From: JBBQVS01 sp038211295
GTDB taxonomy: Bacteria; Chloroflexota; Ktedonobacteria; Ktedonobacterales; Ktedonobacteraceae
DNA length: 15,565 nucleotides
Assembly (NCBI GenBank): GCA_038211295.1
Contig: JBBQVS010000089.1
Span: forward strand, 1 to 15,565
Direction: 5' to 3'
The position numbers were made by a program, and so were the translations under genes. The notes beneath the pieces were generated by a model. It was given only the letters and a program-made list of their open reading frames with translations, was not told the origin of the DNA and did not search any database. Below are positions 1-6,275 of the stretch, in pieces; position 1 is the first letter of the stretch; each line of letters begins with the position of its first letter.

Positions 1-117
1 GCCTGAGAGCTTCGAGACCGCGTAGCGACTCAAGCCGCAGCGTTCGCGGAACTGCTTGAAGGTCGGGCGTGCGTCAGGCGTTCTGGAAAGGCGTAGAGTG
101 TCTTGTTCGTGAATCAT
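1..117 (-). CDS. helix-turn-helix (XRE-like) protein, N-terminal 39 residues only
   Basis: This is the 5' end of a minus-strand gene that runs off the left edge of the window. The ATG at 115-117 is preceded by an AAGGAGA ribosome binding site about 10 bases upstream and opens a frame without stops to base 1. Residues 19-39 read TFKQFRERCGLSRYAVSKLSG, which resembles helices 1-3 of Cro/C1-type (XRE) DNA-binding domains, where a sensor helix is followed by a G-L-S turn and a recognition helix. The first 18 residues look like a flexible lead-in. The gene has a consensus promoter at 217-245 and a likely operator at 184-204, which would suit autoregulation. It diverges from the HTH-acetyltransferase gene at 416. 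The function beyond DNA binding cannot be told from this fragment. Confidence 0.68.
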   Translation of the reverse strand, partial: MIHEQDTLRLSRTPDARPTFKQFRERCGLSRYAVSKLSG

Positions 118-183
118 GTGGGATGTTCTCCTTTTAGTGAAGCGTAGGTTTTAAACTCTTCTTACAAACCATCTTCTTGAAGT

Positions 184-204
184 TTGACTAATTTGAAAAG
201 TCAA
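184..204. promoter_or_regulatory. inverted repeat TTGACT-N9-AGTCAA, candidate operator
   Basis: TTGACT (184-189) and AGTCAA (199-204) form a perfect 6-bp inverted repeat with a 9-bp centre. It sits just downstream of the predicted transcription start of the minus-strand HTH gene, where a dimeric repressor would block transcription. Autoregulation by the adjacent HTH protein is an inference from position only. Confidence 0.45.
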
Positions 205-216
205 GAATATATTATC

Positions 217-245
217 ATTATAAGTATTATAAGTTTGATTGTCAA
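217..245 (-). promoter_or_regulatory. perfect consensus sigma-70-type promoter for the partial HTH gene
   Basis: Read on the minus strand, TTGACA (240-245) is followed by a 17-base spacer and TATAAT (217-222), an exact match to both hexamers with ideal spacing. The start of transcription would lie near 210, giving a leader of about 93 nt. The -10 element is part of a tandem 9-bp duplication (217-234), so a second TATAAT lies 9 bp upstream inside the spacer. Confidence 0.75.
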
Positions 246-285
246 TACTAATATGAAAAATATGAAAAATTAGTATGTTTCATAC
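217..285. repeat. cluster of short tandem and inverted repeats in the divergent promoter region
   Basis: Four small repeats are packed together. ATTATAAGT is tandemly duplicated (217-225, 226-234). TATGAAAAA is tandemly duplicated (252-260, 261-269). ATACTAAT (245-252) pairs with ATTAGTAT (269-276). GTATG-TTT-CATAC (273-285) is a perfect short palindrome. All lie between the divergent genes and overlap or flank the -35 box of the minus-strand promoter, so they are plausible regulator binding sites. Confidence 0.55.
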
Positions 286-339
286 GTACAGATCACTACT
301 AGACAGATTGCCTAGAAAAAAGAGACGAATATGACAAGC

Positions 340-368
340 TTCACGAATGAGACTTTTGGGAATATAAT
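340..368 (+). promoter_or_regulatory. promoter for the HTH-acetyltransferase / hydrolase pair
   Basis: TTCACG (340-345), a 17-base spacer and a perfect TATAAT (363-368) place the transcription start near 375, about 40 nt before the GTG start at 416. The GAAAGGG ribosome binding site (401-407) lies between. Confidence 0.6.
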
Positions 369-415
369 CAAAAGATAAAGAATGCGACAATGACACTATC
401 CGAAAGGGCAAAAAG

Positions 416-1261
416 GTGAGGCTAGATAGCCACTTGGCAAAATACTACTACACGGCAGCACAAGCAAGAAAAAAACTTGGCTTAGATGAGCAAGCTTTTC
501 AATATTGGACGCGAAGAGGCCGTATCAAAAAAGTTGTTTTGCCCGGCAGAGAGCAAGCAGTATATTCGAGAAGAGAGGTTGACGACAAAGCCAACGAGAT
601 TGCAGCAATGCTGTTAGTGGAACAAGCAGAAGGTGTTGATTTTAGAAAAGCAACTGTATCGGATATGGATCAAGAAAATGAGTTAGCAAAAATCATATTT
701 GGGCGTGGAGGGGATGCCTTTGAAGCAAGGCAAGCATTTTTGGAGAAGAACCCTGATTGTGATTACCACGTATACGATCAAGACAAACTTGTAGCATATA
801 TCAACATTGTGCCATTGAAGCATCAGACAATTGTTGATTTCTTAGAAAGCCGAATAGGAAATATTTGGACAATTGACACGAACGAAATAGAACAGTTTGA
901 AGTTGGAAAATCTTTAGAATGCCTTGTGATTGATATGATAACAACCCCAACAGTGCCTCCTATTCAAAGAAAAAGTTATGGCACAAAACTCTTAAAAGGT
1001 CTTCTCCAATCATTAGAAGAAATGGGCAAGAAAGGTATTGAGATTACAAAAGTCTATGGTATCAGCAGAACACCTACAGGCATACGCTTGTTACGAGGTG
1101 CAGGGTTCCGCGAAATTGAGGTACACAATAAACGAAAAAATGGGAGTTTAGCTTTTGAGCTGGATGTTATGAATACCGATGAGAAAATACTTTTTAACTA
1201 TAAGACAGCATTGAAGGAATGGAAAAAACGTAATGCAACAAAAAGTATTGAACTTGTGTAA
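416..1261 (+). CDS. HTH (MerR-like) domain fused to GNAT acetyltransferase
   Basis: The 281-residue protein seems to join two domains. Residues 11-52 (YTAAQARKKLGLDEQAFQYW..., then a basic turn and a YSRREV segment) look like the winged helix-turn-helix of MerR/excisionase proteins. Residues about 75-255 look like a GNAT-fold N-acetyltransferase: RKSYGTKLL (186-193) resembles the acetyl-CoA pyrophosphate loop and GIRLLRGAGF (222-231) the motif-B helix and turn. GNAT enzymes move an acetyl group from acetyl-CoA to an amine; the substrate here is unknown. The frame opens with GTG at 416, the first start after an in-frame TAA at 365-367, with GAAAGGG 8 bases upstream. The codons are clearly AT-richer than in the genes to the right, hinting at transfer. 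The hydrolase gene starts 33 bases after its stop, so they are probably co-transcribed. Regulator-plus-enzyme is the simplest reading; toxin activity was considered and is unsupported. Confidence 0.72.
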   Translation: MRLDSHLAKYYYTAAQARKKLGLDEQAFQYWTRRGRIKKVVLPGREQAVYSRREVDDKANEIAAMLLVEQAEGVDFRKATVSDMDQENELAKIIFGRGGDAFEARQAFLEKNPDCDYHVYDQDKLVAYINIVPLKHQTIVDFLESRIGNIWTIDTNEIEQFEVGKSLECLVIDMITTPTVPPIQRKSYGTKLLKGLLQSLEEMGKKGIEITKVYGISRTPTGIRLLRGAGFREIEVHNKRKNGSLAFELDVMNTDEKILFNYKTALKEWKKRNATKSIELV

Positions 1262-1294
1262 GCGAATGCGGTTTGGGTAAAGGCAAATAAGAAC

Positions 1295-2182
1295 ATGTTG
1301 AAGAAAGCTAAAAGCGTGCAAGAAGGGTATGTTTCTGTATCAGGTGGTATCGTCTGGTATAAAATTGTCAATGCTGGTACTGGTATCCCACTCTTGACGC
1401 TTCATGGTGGGCCGGGTTCCTCTCACAATTATCTTGAACCACTCGAACAACTCGCGAGTGAGCGACCTGTTATCTTTTATGACCAGTTGGGGTGTGGCAA
1501 ATCTGAAAGACCAGATGATACTTCTCTCTGGCACCGGGAACGTTTTGTTGCAGAACTGCATCAACTTCGCAAGGCACTTAACCTTGAACACGTACACCTC
1601 TTTGGACATTCCTGGGGAACCATGCTTGCTATTGACTACGCTCTTACCAGACCCGAAGGCATAACAAGCCTTCTTCTCGCAAGCCCTGCCCTTTCTATAC
1701 CACGCTGGCTCCAAGATATGAAACGCTACAGAAAGACGCTTTCAAGAGAGGCACAAGCAATCTTAATAGAACATGAGCGAAGCGGCACAACCGATGCCAA
1801 CGAATATCAGGAAGTGGCAATGGAATTTTACCGCCGCTATCTCTGCCGCCTTAATCCCTGGCCTGAGCCATTGGAACGGACGCTTGCCAATGAGGGTACA
1901 CCTGTGTATAACACCATGTGGGGGCCTGCTGAGTTCTATATGACAGGGAACCTTTTGGACTATGATTGTACGCCTCAACTAGCAGGGATAGCTATTCCAA
2001 CCCTTTTTACCTGTGGTCGCTACGACGAAGCTAGCCCTGAAGCAACAGCATGGTATCAAAGCTTCCTTCCACACGCAGAACTTGTTCTCTTTGAGCAAAG
2101 CGCACATATGGCGCACCTCGAAGAGACAGAACGCTACCTTAGGACGATAAGCAATTTCATCCGAAAGGTAGAGGCTTCATAG
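1295..2182 (+). CDS. alpha/beta hydrolase, proline iminopeptidase-like (S33 family)
   Basis: The 295-residue alpha/beta-hydrolase carries HGGPG (37-41), the oxyanion-hole motif typical of prolyl aminopeptidases. It also has the nucleophile elbow GHSWG with Ser106, a likely acid Asp244 (GRYDEASP) and the catalytic His271 (SAHMAHLE). YDQLGCGKS (62-70) is the usual segment after strand 4. The family releases N-terminal proline or other residues from small peptides or cleaves related amides; some relatives act on antibiotics or amino-acid amides, so the substrate is open. No signal peptide is seen, so it is probably cytoplasmic. The ATG at 1295 has only a weak AAAGG about 12 bases upstream. It follows the HTH-GNAT gene by 33 bases and no separate promoter was spotted, suggesting an operon. 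An acetyltransferase next to an amide hydrolase would fit detoxification, but that is conjecture. Confidence 0.82.
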   Translation: MLKKAKSVQEGYVSVSGGIVWYKIVNAGTGIPLLTLHGGPGSSHNYLEPLEQLASERPVIFYDQLGCGKSERPDDTSLWHRERFVAELHQLRKALNLEHVHLFGHSWGTMLAIDYALTRPEGITSLLLASPALSIPRWLQDMKRYRKTLSREAQAILIEHERSGTTDANEYQEVAMEFYRRYLCRLNPWPEPLERTLANEGTPVYNTMWGPAEFYMTGNLLDYDCTPQLAGIAIPTLFTCGRYDEASPEATAWYQSFLPHAELVLFEQSAHMAHLEETERYLRTISNFIRKVEAS

Positions 2183-2209
2183 CGTGGAATTTACCGCCTG
2201 GGTTGCCCA

Positions 2210-2238
2210 TTGACGAACGTACTGAAAAAGGCTAGACT
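2210..2238 (+). promoter_or_regulatory. promoter for gatB
   Basis: TTGACG (2210-2215), a 17-base spacer and TAGACT (2233-2238) match the housekeeping promoter pattern at five and four of six positions. Transcription would start near 2245, giving a leader of about 50 nt before the gatB ATG. Confidence 0.5.
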
Positions 2239-2294
2239 GAAGGCGAGCAATTCCGTACTCCATTCCATTTTTGCGCGAGGTGAGGTAGAGCAGC

Positions 2295-3785
2295 ATGACG
2301 ACGACAACACACACGCCTGTAGATACTGATTTTGAACTTGTAATTGGCCTTGAGGTACATTCTCAGCTTTTGACCAGAAGCAAGATGTTTTGTCCATGTA
2401 GCACAGGGTATGCCAACGAGGCTCCGAACACGCATGTCTGCCCCGTGTGCATGGGAATGCCGGGGGTGATGCCTGTCATCAACGAAGAGGCCGTGCGTTA
2501 CACAATCATGACGGCTCTTGCGCTCAACTGTACCATTCCAGAGTATTCCAAATTTGACCGCAAAAACTATCCCTACCCCGACCTGATGAAGGGCTATCAA
2601 ATCTCGCAATATGATGTTCCACTAAGTCACGATGGCTATCTCGTTGTCGAGGTGCAGGGGCAAGCGCGTCGCGTCGGCATTACGCGCGTCCATCTGGAGG
2701 AAGATACCGCCCGTCTGAATCATCATAGCGGCTACAGTCTGATTGACGTGAACCGCGCTGGTACGCCATTGATGGAGATTGTCAGCGAGCCAGATATGCG
2801 AAGCGCGGAAGAGGCGCGGCTTTACATGCAAAAGTTACGTGAAATTCTGGTCTATCTCGGTGTGTCGTCTGGTCGTCTGGAAGAGGGGAGCCTGCGTTGT
2901 GACGCGAATGTTTCGGTACGCCCTCGTGGTCAGAAAGCCCTGGGTGTGAAGGCGGAAATCAAGAACATGAACAGTTTCCGTGCTGTCGAGCGTGCCATCG
3001 AGTACGAGGCGCAACGCCAGATCGAGCTGCTGCGCTCCGGCGGAACTGTTGTACAGGAGACACGCGGCTGGATTGAAAACAAAGGGATAACCGTCTCGCA
3101 GCGTAGCAAAGAGCAGGCGCACGACTACCGTTACTTTCCAGAGCCAGACTTGCCTCCGCTCCTAATTAGTAGCAAGCGTGTGGAAGAGATACGTGCACAG
3201 CTACCAGAGTTGCCGGACGCGCGACGGACACGCTATATGACCAGCTTTGGACTTTCCGAGCAAGATGCCAATGTGTTGACCGAAGACAAAGCTCTTGGCG
3301 ATTACCTGGAACAGGTTCTCGCGGTCTCAAAGGCAAAAGATATCAAGGCACGAGCCAAAGCTGCCAGCAACTGGCTACTGAGCGACGTGGTGCGTTTGCT
3401 CAAAGCAAACATGCTCACCATCAATGAGTCGCGCGTGACGCCCGCTGTCCTGTCAGACCTGCTTGACCTGCTTGAAAAGGAGCGTATTACAGGGAGGCAA
3501 GCGAAGGACGTGTTAGAGGAAGTCTTTGTTAGTGGTGATATGCCGGAGGCTATTGTGGAGCGTAAAGGTATCAAGCCCCCGATCAATGATACGGGTACAC
3601 TTGAGCGCATTGTTGGCGAGGTGATCGCGAACAATGCGAAGGCCGCTAGTGATTATCGGAGCGGCAAAACTAACGCGCTACAATCGCTGGTTGGGCAGGT
3701 GATGAAGCAAACGCGTGGGCAAGCGAAGGCCGACATGGTGCAAACGCTACTACGCAAACAGCTTGACGAGGCATCCGCAGAATAG
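2295..3785 (+). CDS. gatB: Asp-tRNA(Asn)/Glu-tRNA(Gln) amidotransferase subunit B
   Basis: GatB is the kinase/tRNA-binding subunit of GatCAB, which turns misacylated Glu-tRNA(Gln) and Asp-tRNA(Asn) into Gln- and Asn-tRNA. It activates the side chain with ATP and uses ammonia delivered by GatA. The start FELVIGLEVHSQL (13-25) is the family signature. Cys33, Cys35, Cys49 and Cys52 form the zinc site. KNYPYPDLMKGYQISQYD, HLEEDTARLNH and DVNRAGTPLMEIVSEPD are further hallmark segments. The C-terminal part (about 350-490) is the GatB/YqeY helical and tail domain. The length of 496 residues is usual. The ATG is preceded by GAGGTGAGG. GatA and GatC are not in the window, so the subunits are encoded apart, as in many bacteria. 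It has its own promoter at 2210 and is followed by the glutamate dehydrogenase gene. Confidence 0.97.
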   Translation: MTTTTHTPVDTDFELVIGLEVHSQLLTRSKMFCPCSTGYANEAPNTHVCPVCMGMPGVMPVINEEAVRYTIMTALALNCTIPEYSKFDRKNYPYPDLMKGYQISQYDVPLSHDGYLVVEVQGQARRVGITRVHLEEDTARLNHHSGYSLIDVNRAGTPLMEIVSEPDMRSAEEARLYMQKLREILVYLGVSSGRLEEGSLRCDANVSVRPRGQKALGVKAEIKNMNSFRAVERAIEYEAQRQIELLRSGGTVVQETRGWIENKGITVSQRSKEQAHDYRYFPEPDLPPLLISSKRVEEIRAQLPELPDARRTRYMTSFGLSEQDANVLTEDKALGDYLEQVLAVSKAKDIKARAKAASNWLLSDVVRLLKANMLTINESRVTPAVLSDLLDLLEKERITGRQAKDVLEEVFVSGDMPEAIVERKGIKPPINDTGTLERIVGEVIANNAKAASDYRSGKTNALQSLVGQVMKQTRGQAKADMVQTLLRKQLDEASAE

Positions 3786-3793
3786 ATGCATCG

Positions 3794-3802
3794 TGGTATA
3801 AT
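3794..3802 (+). promoter_or_regulatory. extended -10 promoter for glutamate dehydrogenase
   Basis: TGG-TATAAT (3794-3802) is a perfect -10 hexamer with the TGn extension, which can work without a good -35 box; none is seen 17 bases upstream. Transcription would begin near 3808-3809, about 70 nt before the ATG at 3878, so the RNA would start directly with the hairpin described at 3808-3832. Confidence 0.55.
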
Positions 3803-3807
3803 GGGAG

Positions 3808-3832
3808 GAGGAATACTAGCAATGTGTTCCTC
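3808..3832 (+). promoter_or_regulatory. 5'-end hairpin in the gdhA leader
   Basis: GAGGAATAC (3808-3816) pairs with GTGTTCCTC (3824-3832) across a 7-nt loop: nine pairs with one G-U. The stem can be lengthened by weaker pairs down to 3803/3837. It ties up the purine-rich GGAGGAGG stretch and the ATG of the small frame at 3822. It may stabilise the transcript or gate translation of the leader frame. Confidence 0.4.
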
Positions 3833-3854
3833 TTTCTCGTTACATGAACAATAG
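3822..3854 (+). CDS. possible 10-residue leader peptide ahead of gdhA
   Basis: An ATG at 3822 with GGAGGAGG about 10 bases upstream opens a frame of ten codons (MCSSFSLHEQ) closed by TAG at 3852-3854, 23 bases before the gdhA ATG. It lies in the predicted leader and overlaps the hairpin at 3808-3832. Three serines and a terminal Glu-Gln are notable next to a glutamate enzyme, but frames of this size arise easily by chance. The predicted transcription start may also cut off part of its ribosome binding site. Confidence 0.22.
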   Translation: MCSSFSLHEQ

Positions 3855-3877
3855 AAAACGAAAGGCAGTTGCAGGCT

Positions 3878-5143
3878 ATGCACAATGACGTGTCGTCTGC
3901 TGCTTTGAACCCCTACGCTATGGCGGTTCAGCAGTTTGAACTCGCGGCTGAAAAGCTCAATCTCTCCGAAGACATGCGGGAGATTCTTCGTCAACCGAAA
4001 CGTGAACTCTCGGTCAATTTCCCTGTTCGGCTCGATAGCGGACGCATCAAAACATTTACCGGCTACCGCGTGCAGCATAACGTCAACCGAGGCCCCGCGA
4101 AAGGGGGTATTCGCTATAGTCCCGATGTCACGCTTGATGAAGTCCGCGCCCTTGCTATGTGGATGACGTGGAAATGTGCCGTTGTAGGTATTCCCTATGG
4201 AGGCGCGAAAGGTGGTGTCATCTGCGATCCCAAGCACATGACTCCCGCCGAACTCGAACGTATGACGCGCCGCTACACAACTGAAATTTCAGGCATTATC
4301 GGGCCGCACAGTGATATCCCCGCGCCCGATGTCAACACCAATTCGCAGGTAATGGCGTGGATGATGGATACCTACTCAATGCACTCCGGTTTTTCTGTTC
4401 CCGCCGTTGTCACGGGCAAACCGCTCTCAATCGGTGGTAGTGAGGGCCGTAATGATGCTACCGCGACGGGCGTCCTGTTTGTGACACGTCAGGCCGCTAA
4501 ACGCATTGGAATGCCGCTCAAGGGTGCGAAGGTGAGTATTCAGGGCTATGGGAACGCTGGCTCCATCGCGGCGCGGCTCTTTTACAATGAGGGGTGCAAA
4601 ATTGTTGCGGTCAGCGATACGCAGGGTGGCATCTACAACGAGTCCGGTCTGGATCCATCCGCCGTGCTGCGGCACAAGCAGGAGCGTGGGTCAGTGGTTG
4701 GTTTTCCACAAGCGCAGGTGCTACGAGTACAGGATGTGCTTGAAGTTCCCTGTGATATCCTTATCCCTGCCGCAACTGAGGGCGTCATTACTGCCCAGAA
4801 CGCGGAACGGGTACAGGCGCGTATCGTCGCGGAAGCTGCTAATGGCCCCACGACACCTGAGGCGGACAAAATTCTTTTCGGCCATAATTGTCTGGTTATC
4901 CCTGACATACTCGCGAACGCGGGTGGCGTCACCGTCAGCTACTTCGAGTGGGTACAAGACCTGCAAAGTTTCTTCTGGGGTGTAGAAGAGATCACGCAGA
5001 AATTAGAGATCATCATGAATCGCGCTTTTACCTCCGTTGCTGAAAAGGCAGATCAACATTCCTGTGAACTGCGGCTTGCCGCGAATATGTTGGCAATCTC
5101 GCGTGTGGCGGAGGCAACGCAAATTCGTGGTATCTATCCCTGA
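3878..5143 (+). CDS. gdhA: glutamate dehydrogenase (Glu/Leu/Phe/Val dehydrogenase family)
   Basis: The enzyme interconverts glutamate with 2-oxoglutarate plus ammonia using NAD(P). Numbered from the ATG at 3878 (421 residues), GPAKGGIRY holds the substrate Lys75, MTWKCA holds Lys99, and PYGGAKGG holds the likely catalytic Lys111. PAPDVNTNSQVMAWMMD carries Asp151, the proton-relay position. The Rossmann domain follows with GYGNAG (223-228), VSDTQGGIY, IPAATEGVI and EAANGPTTPEAD. NAGGVTVSYFEWVQ near the C-terminus is also characteristic. An in-frame TTG at 3869 would add three residues but is only 3 bases from AAAGG; the ATG has the same AAAGG 12 bases upstream, so the start is not certain. Coenzyme preference is not assigned. 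It has its own promoter (3794) and a structured leader. The window's only perfect 48-bp palindrome lies 25 bases after its stop. Confidence 0.95.
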   Translation: MHNDVSSAALNPYAMAVQQFELAAEKLNLSEDMREILRQPKRELSVNFPVRLDSGRIKTFTGYRVQHNVNRGPAKGGIRYSPDVTLDEVRALAMWMTWKCAVVGIPYGGAKGGVICDPKHMTPAELERMTRRYTTEISGIIGPHSDIPAPDVNTNSQVMAWMMDTYSMHSGFSVPAVVTGKPLSIGGSEGRNDATATGVLFVTRQAAKRIGMPLKGAKVSIQGYGNAGSIAARLFYNEGCKIVAVSDTQGGIYNESGLDPSAVLRHKQERGSVVGFPQAQVLRVQDVLEVPCDILIPAATEGVITAQNAERVQARIVAEAANGPTTPEADKILFGHNCLVIPDILANAGGVTVSYFEWVQDLQSFFWGVEEITQKLEIIMNRAFTSVAEKADQHSCELRLAANMLAISRVAEATQIRGIYP

Positions 5144-5890
5144 GTTGCGTAGTAGTGGCGCGGGTTGAGGGCAAGGGGGCATGGCGCGGGCTAGCCCGCG
5201 CCATGCCCCCTTGCCCGCAATTGTCCTGTATATACACGCCCCGTTTCGTTTAAAGCCTCGGCGGGGTTCGCGCTTTGGACGTTTGGCTGGTGGTTGTTTT
5301 ACTGCACGCTTGGGCGCGGGCTTCTTACGTCCACGACCAGCGACCCATCCCTCGTTTTCCTCGTCTTCTTCCTCCTCGAATGTTTCTTCGTCCTCTTCTT
5401 CGTCTTCGTCTTCGCTTTCCTCTTCTTCGTCTACTTCGTCTTCTGCAAAATCAACATCTGGAATGTCAGCGTCTTCGACTGTCTCAACCTGAGCAACAGG
5501 TTTTGTAACCTCTTCGGCTACAGGAGCTTCTTCTATCTCTGGTAGCGCCGATATCTCCGGTATCTCTGATATCTCTGGTGCTTCCACTTCTTCGGTTGGA
5601 ACAGGTGTGACAACTGGACGCGTCCTTGTCGCTGAACGTGCGCCGCCATGTCCATTATTTCCGTCCAGGTCTTCGTCTGGTTCGGTTCTCACGTGGTGAC
5701 GTTGCGCCACAGGTTCCTGTACGTCATCAAGTAATTCGCTTTCGTCTTCTGGCTTGGGGCCGCCAATGACGCGGCGTCCGGCTGCGATATCGAGCCAGAA
5801 CTGTGAATAGTAGTGAGGGCGATCCGATTCCTTTTCGCTATCTTTTCTTGTCATGTTGTGTTTGGCAGATGGTGTAATGCACATTCTCAT
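5003..5890 (-). CDS. highly acidic, probably disordered protein of unknown function
   Basis: This is a 295-codon minus-strand frame. Residues 26-46 (HYYSQFWLDIAAGRRVIGGP) are the only segment that looks folded. Residues 100-125 hold P-E-I-S/P-E-I repeats. Residues 139-180 are almost pure Asp/Glu, then 184-215 are Lys/Arg/Pro-rich (GRGRKKPAPKRAVKQPPAKR). Acidic-then-basic tails like this occur in nucleic-acid- or histone-like-binding and chaperone proteins, but no family is recognised. The start at 5890 has GGGAGAG 12 bases upstream; ATGs at 5884 and 5854 are alternatives. The promoter is probably at 6067-6095. The end is odd: residues 225-241 are encoded by the 48-bp palindrome, and from residue 250 the frame runs antisense inside the 3' end of gdhA. 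The native protein may have ended near residue 215-224 before the palindrome arrived. Confidence 0.6.
   Translation of the reverse strand: MRMCITPSAKHNMTRKDSEKESDRPHYYSQFWLDIAAGRRVIGGPKPEDESELLDDVQEPVAQRHHVRTEPDEDLDGNNGHGGARSATRTRPVVTPVPTEEVEAPEISEIPEISALPEIEEAPVAEEVTKPVAQVETVEDADIPDVDFAEDEVDEEEESEDEDEEEDEETFEEEEDEENEGWVAGRGRKKPAPKRAVKQPPAKRPKREPRRGFKRNGACIYRTIAGKGAWRGLARAMPPCPQPAPLLRNSGIDTTNLRCLRHTRDCQHIRGKPQFTGMLICLFSNGGKSAIHDDL
5169..5216. repeat. perfect 48-bp palindrome between gdhA and the acidic-protein gene
   Basis: Bases 5169-5192 (GGGCAAGGGGGCATGGC... ending GGGCT) are exactly reverse-complemented by 5193-5216, with no spacer at the centre (CT|AG). After one mismatch, three more pairs extend it to 5165-5220. 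It is about 70% GC or more. It lies 25 bases beyond the gdhA stop, where two convergent genes meet, so it may act as a bidirectional terminator. However, neither side is followed by a T-run, and such length and perfection is more than a terminator needs. A recent mobile or REP-type element is the alternative. Confidence 0.85.
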
Positions 5891-6183
5891 GGCTCACATC
5901 ATCTCTCCCATGCGAGGGGTGCCATCCTACCTTCCTCTTTAATGTTTTATCCTTAGACACAATCAACGCTCCACTTATCTCTGCCAATATACGCGTCCAC
6001 ACGCGTTTCCTATTATGAATACCTGTGGTTTTCAAGATAGAAGCAGAACGTTTCATCCTGTCCGCTATGATAGAAAGAAAAAAACTTTCTGTCAAGGGAC
6101 TGTTTTTTCGGCTGAGATGGCTCCTGAAGCGGCATGAAGGGATGTCAAGCCCTCAAGTGCATGAATTTTCTGACATAGGGTGT
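5891..6183. other. intergenic region between the acidic-protein gene and the dxs promoter
   Basis: No protein gene is convincing here. The stretch holds the minus-strand promoter at 6067-6095. It also holds two ACGCGT palindromes 10 bases apart (5991-5996, 6001-6006), in what would be the leader of the acidic-protein transcript. A minus-strand open frame covering 5838-6095 has no ribosome binding site and no recognisable content. Confidence 0.5.
6067..6095 (-). promoter_or_regulatory. promoter for the acidic-protein gene, with inverted repeat in the spacer
   Basis: On the minus strand TTGACA (6090-6095), a 17-base spacer and TATCAT (6067-6072) form a near-consensus promoter. The spacer holds AGAAAG (6072-6077) and CTTTCT (6085-6090), a perfect inverted repeat around a run of A/T that could be an operator. 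Transcription would start near 6060, leaving a leader of about 170 nt. Confidence 0.5.
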
Positions 6184-6212
6184 TTGCGAGGTTGTGCAAA
6201 GACCTCTATAAT
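6184..6212 (+). promoter_or_regulatory. promoter for dxs
   Basis: TTGCGA (6184-6189), a 17-base spacer and a perfect TATAAT (6207-6212) predict transcription from about 6219. That leaves a leader of roughly 140 nt before the preferred dxs start at 6361. Confidence 0.7.
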
Positions 6213-6237
6213 ACAAGGCAATGAAACAAAATACACC

Positions 6238-6273
6238 CTTTCTCTTCTATTCATGCATCTTCATAAGAGAAAG
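6238..6273 (+). promoter_or_regulatory. dxs leader hairpin I
   Basis: CTTTCTCTT (6238-6246) and AAGAGAAAG (6265-6273) are perfect 9-nt complements around an 18-nt loop. The right arm is the purine-rich stretch just before the ATG at 6276, so the hairpin would mask the only possible ribosome binding site of the leader frame. Confidence 0.45.
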
Positions 6274-6275
6274 AA

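Noticed and set aside
416..1261. GNAT toxin of a toxin-antitoxin pair (TacT/AtaT type) with the divergent HTH gene as antitoxin
   Set aside because: GNAT toxins are about 150-180 residues without a fused MerR-like domain, and their RHH/HTH antitoxin gene lies directly upstream on the same strand. Here the genes diverge and the partner is incomplete.
5181..5545. Plus-strand open frames rich in Ser or Phe/Leu opposite the acidic-protein gene
   Set aside because: They are mirror images of the Glu/Asp repeat codons (runs of TCTTCG) on the complementary strand, without ribosome binding sites.
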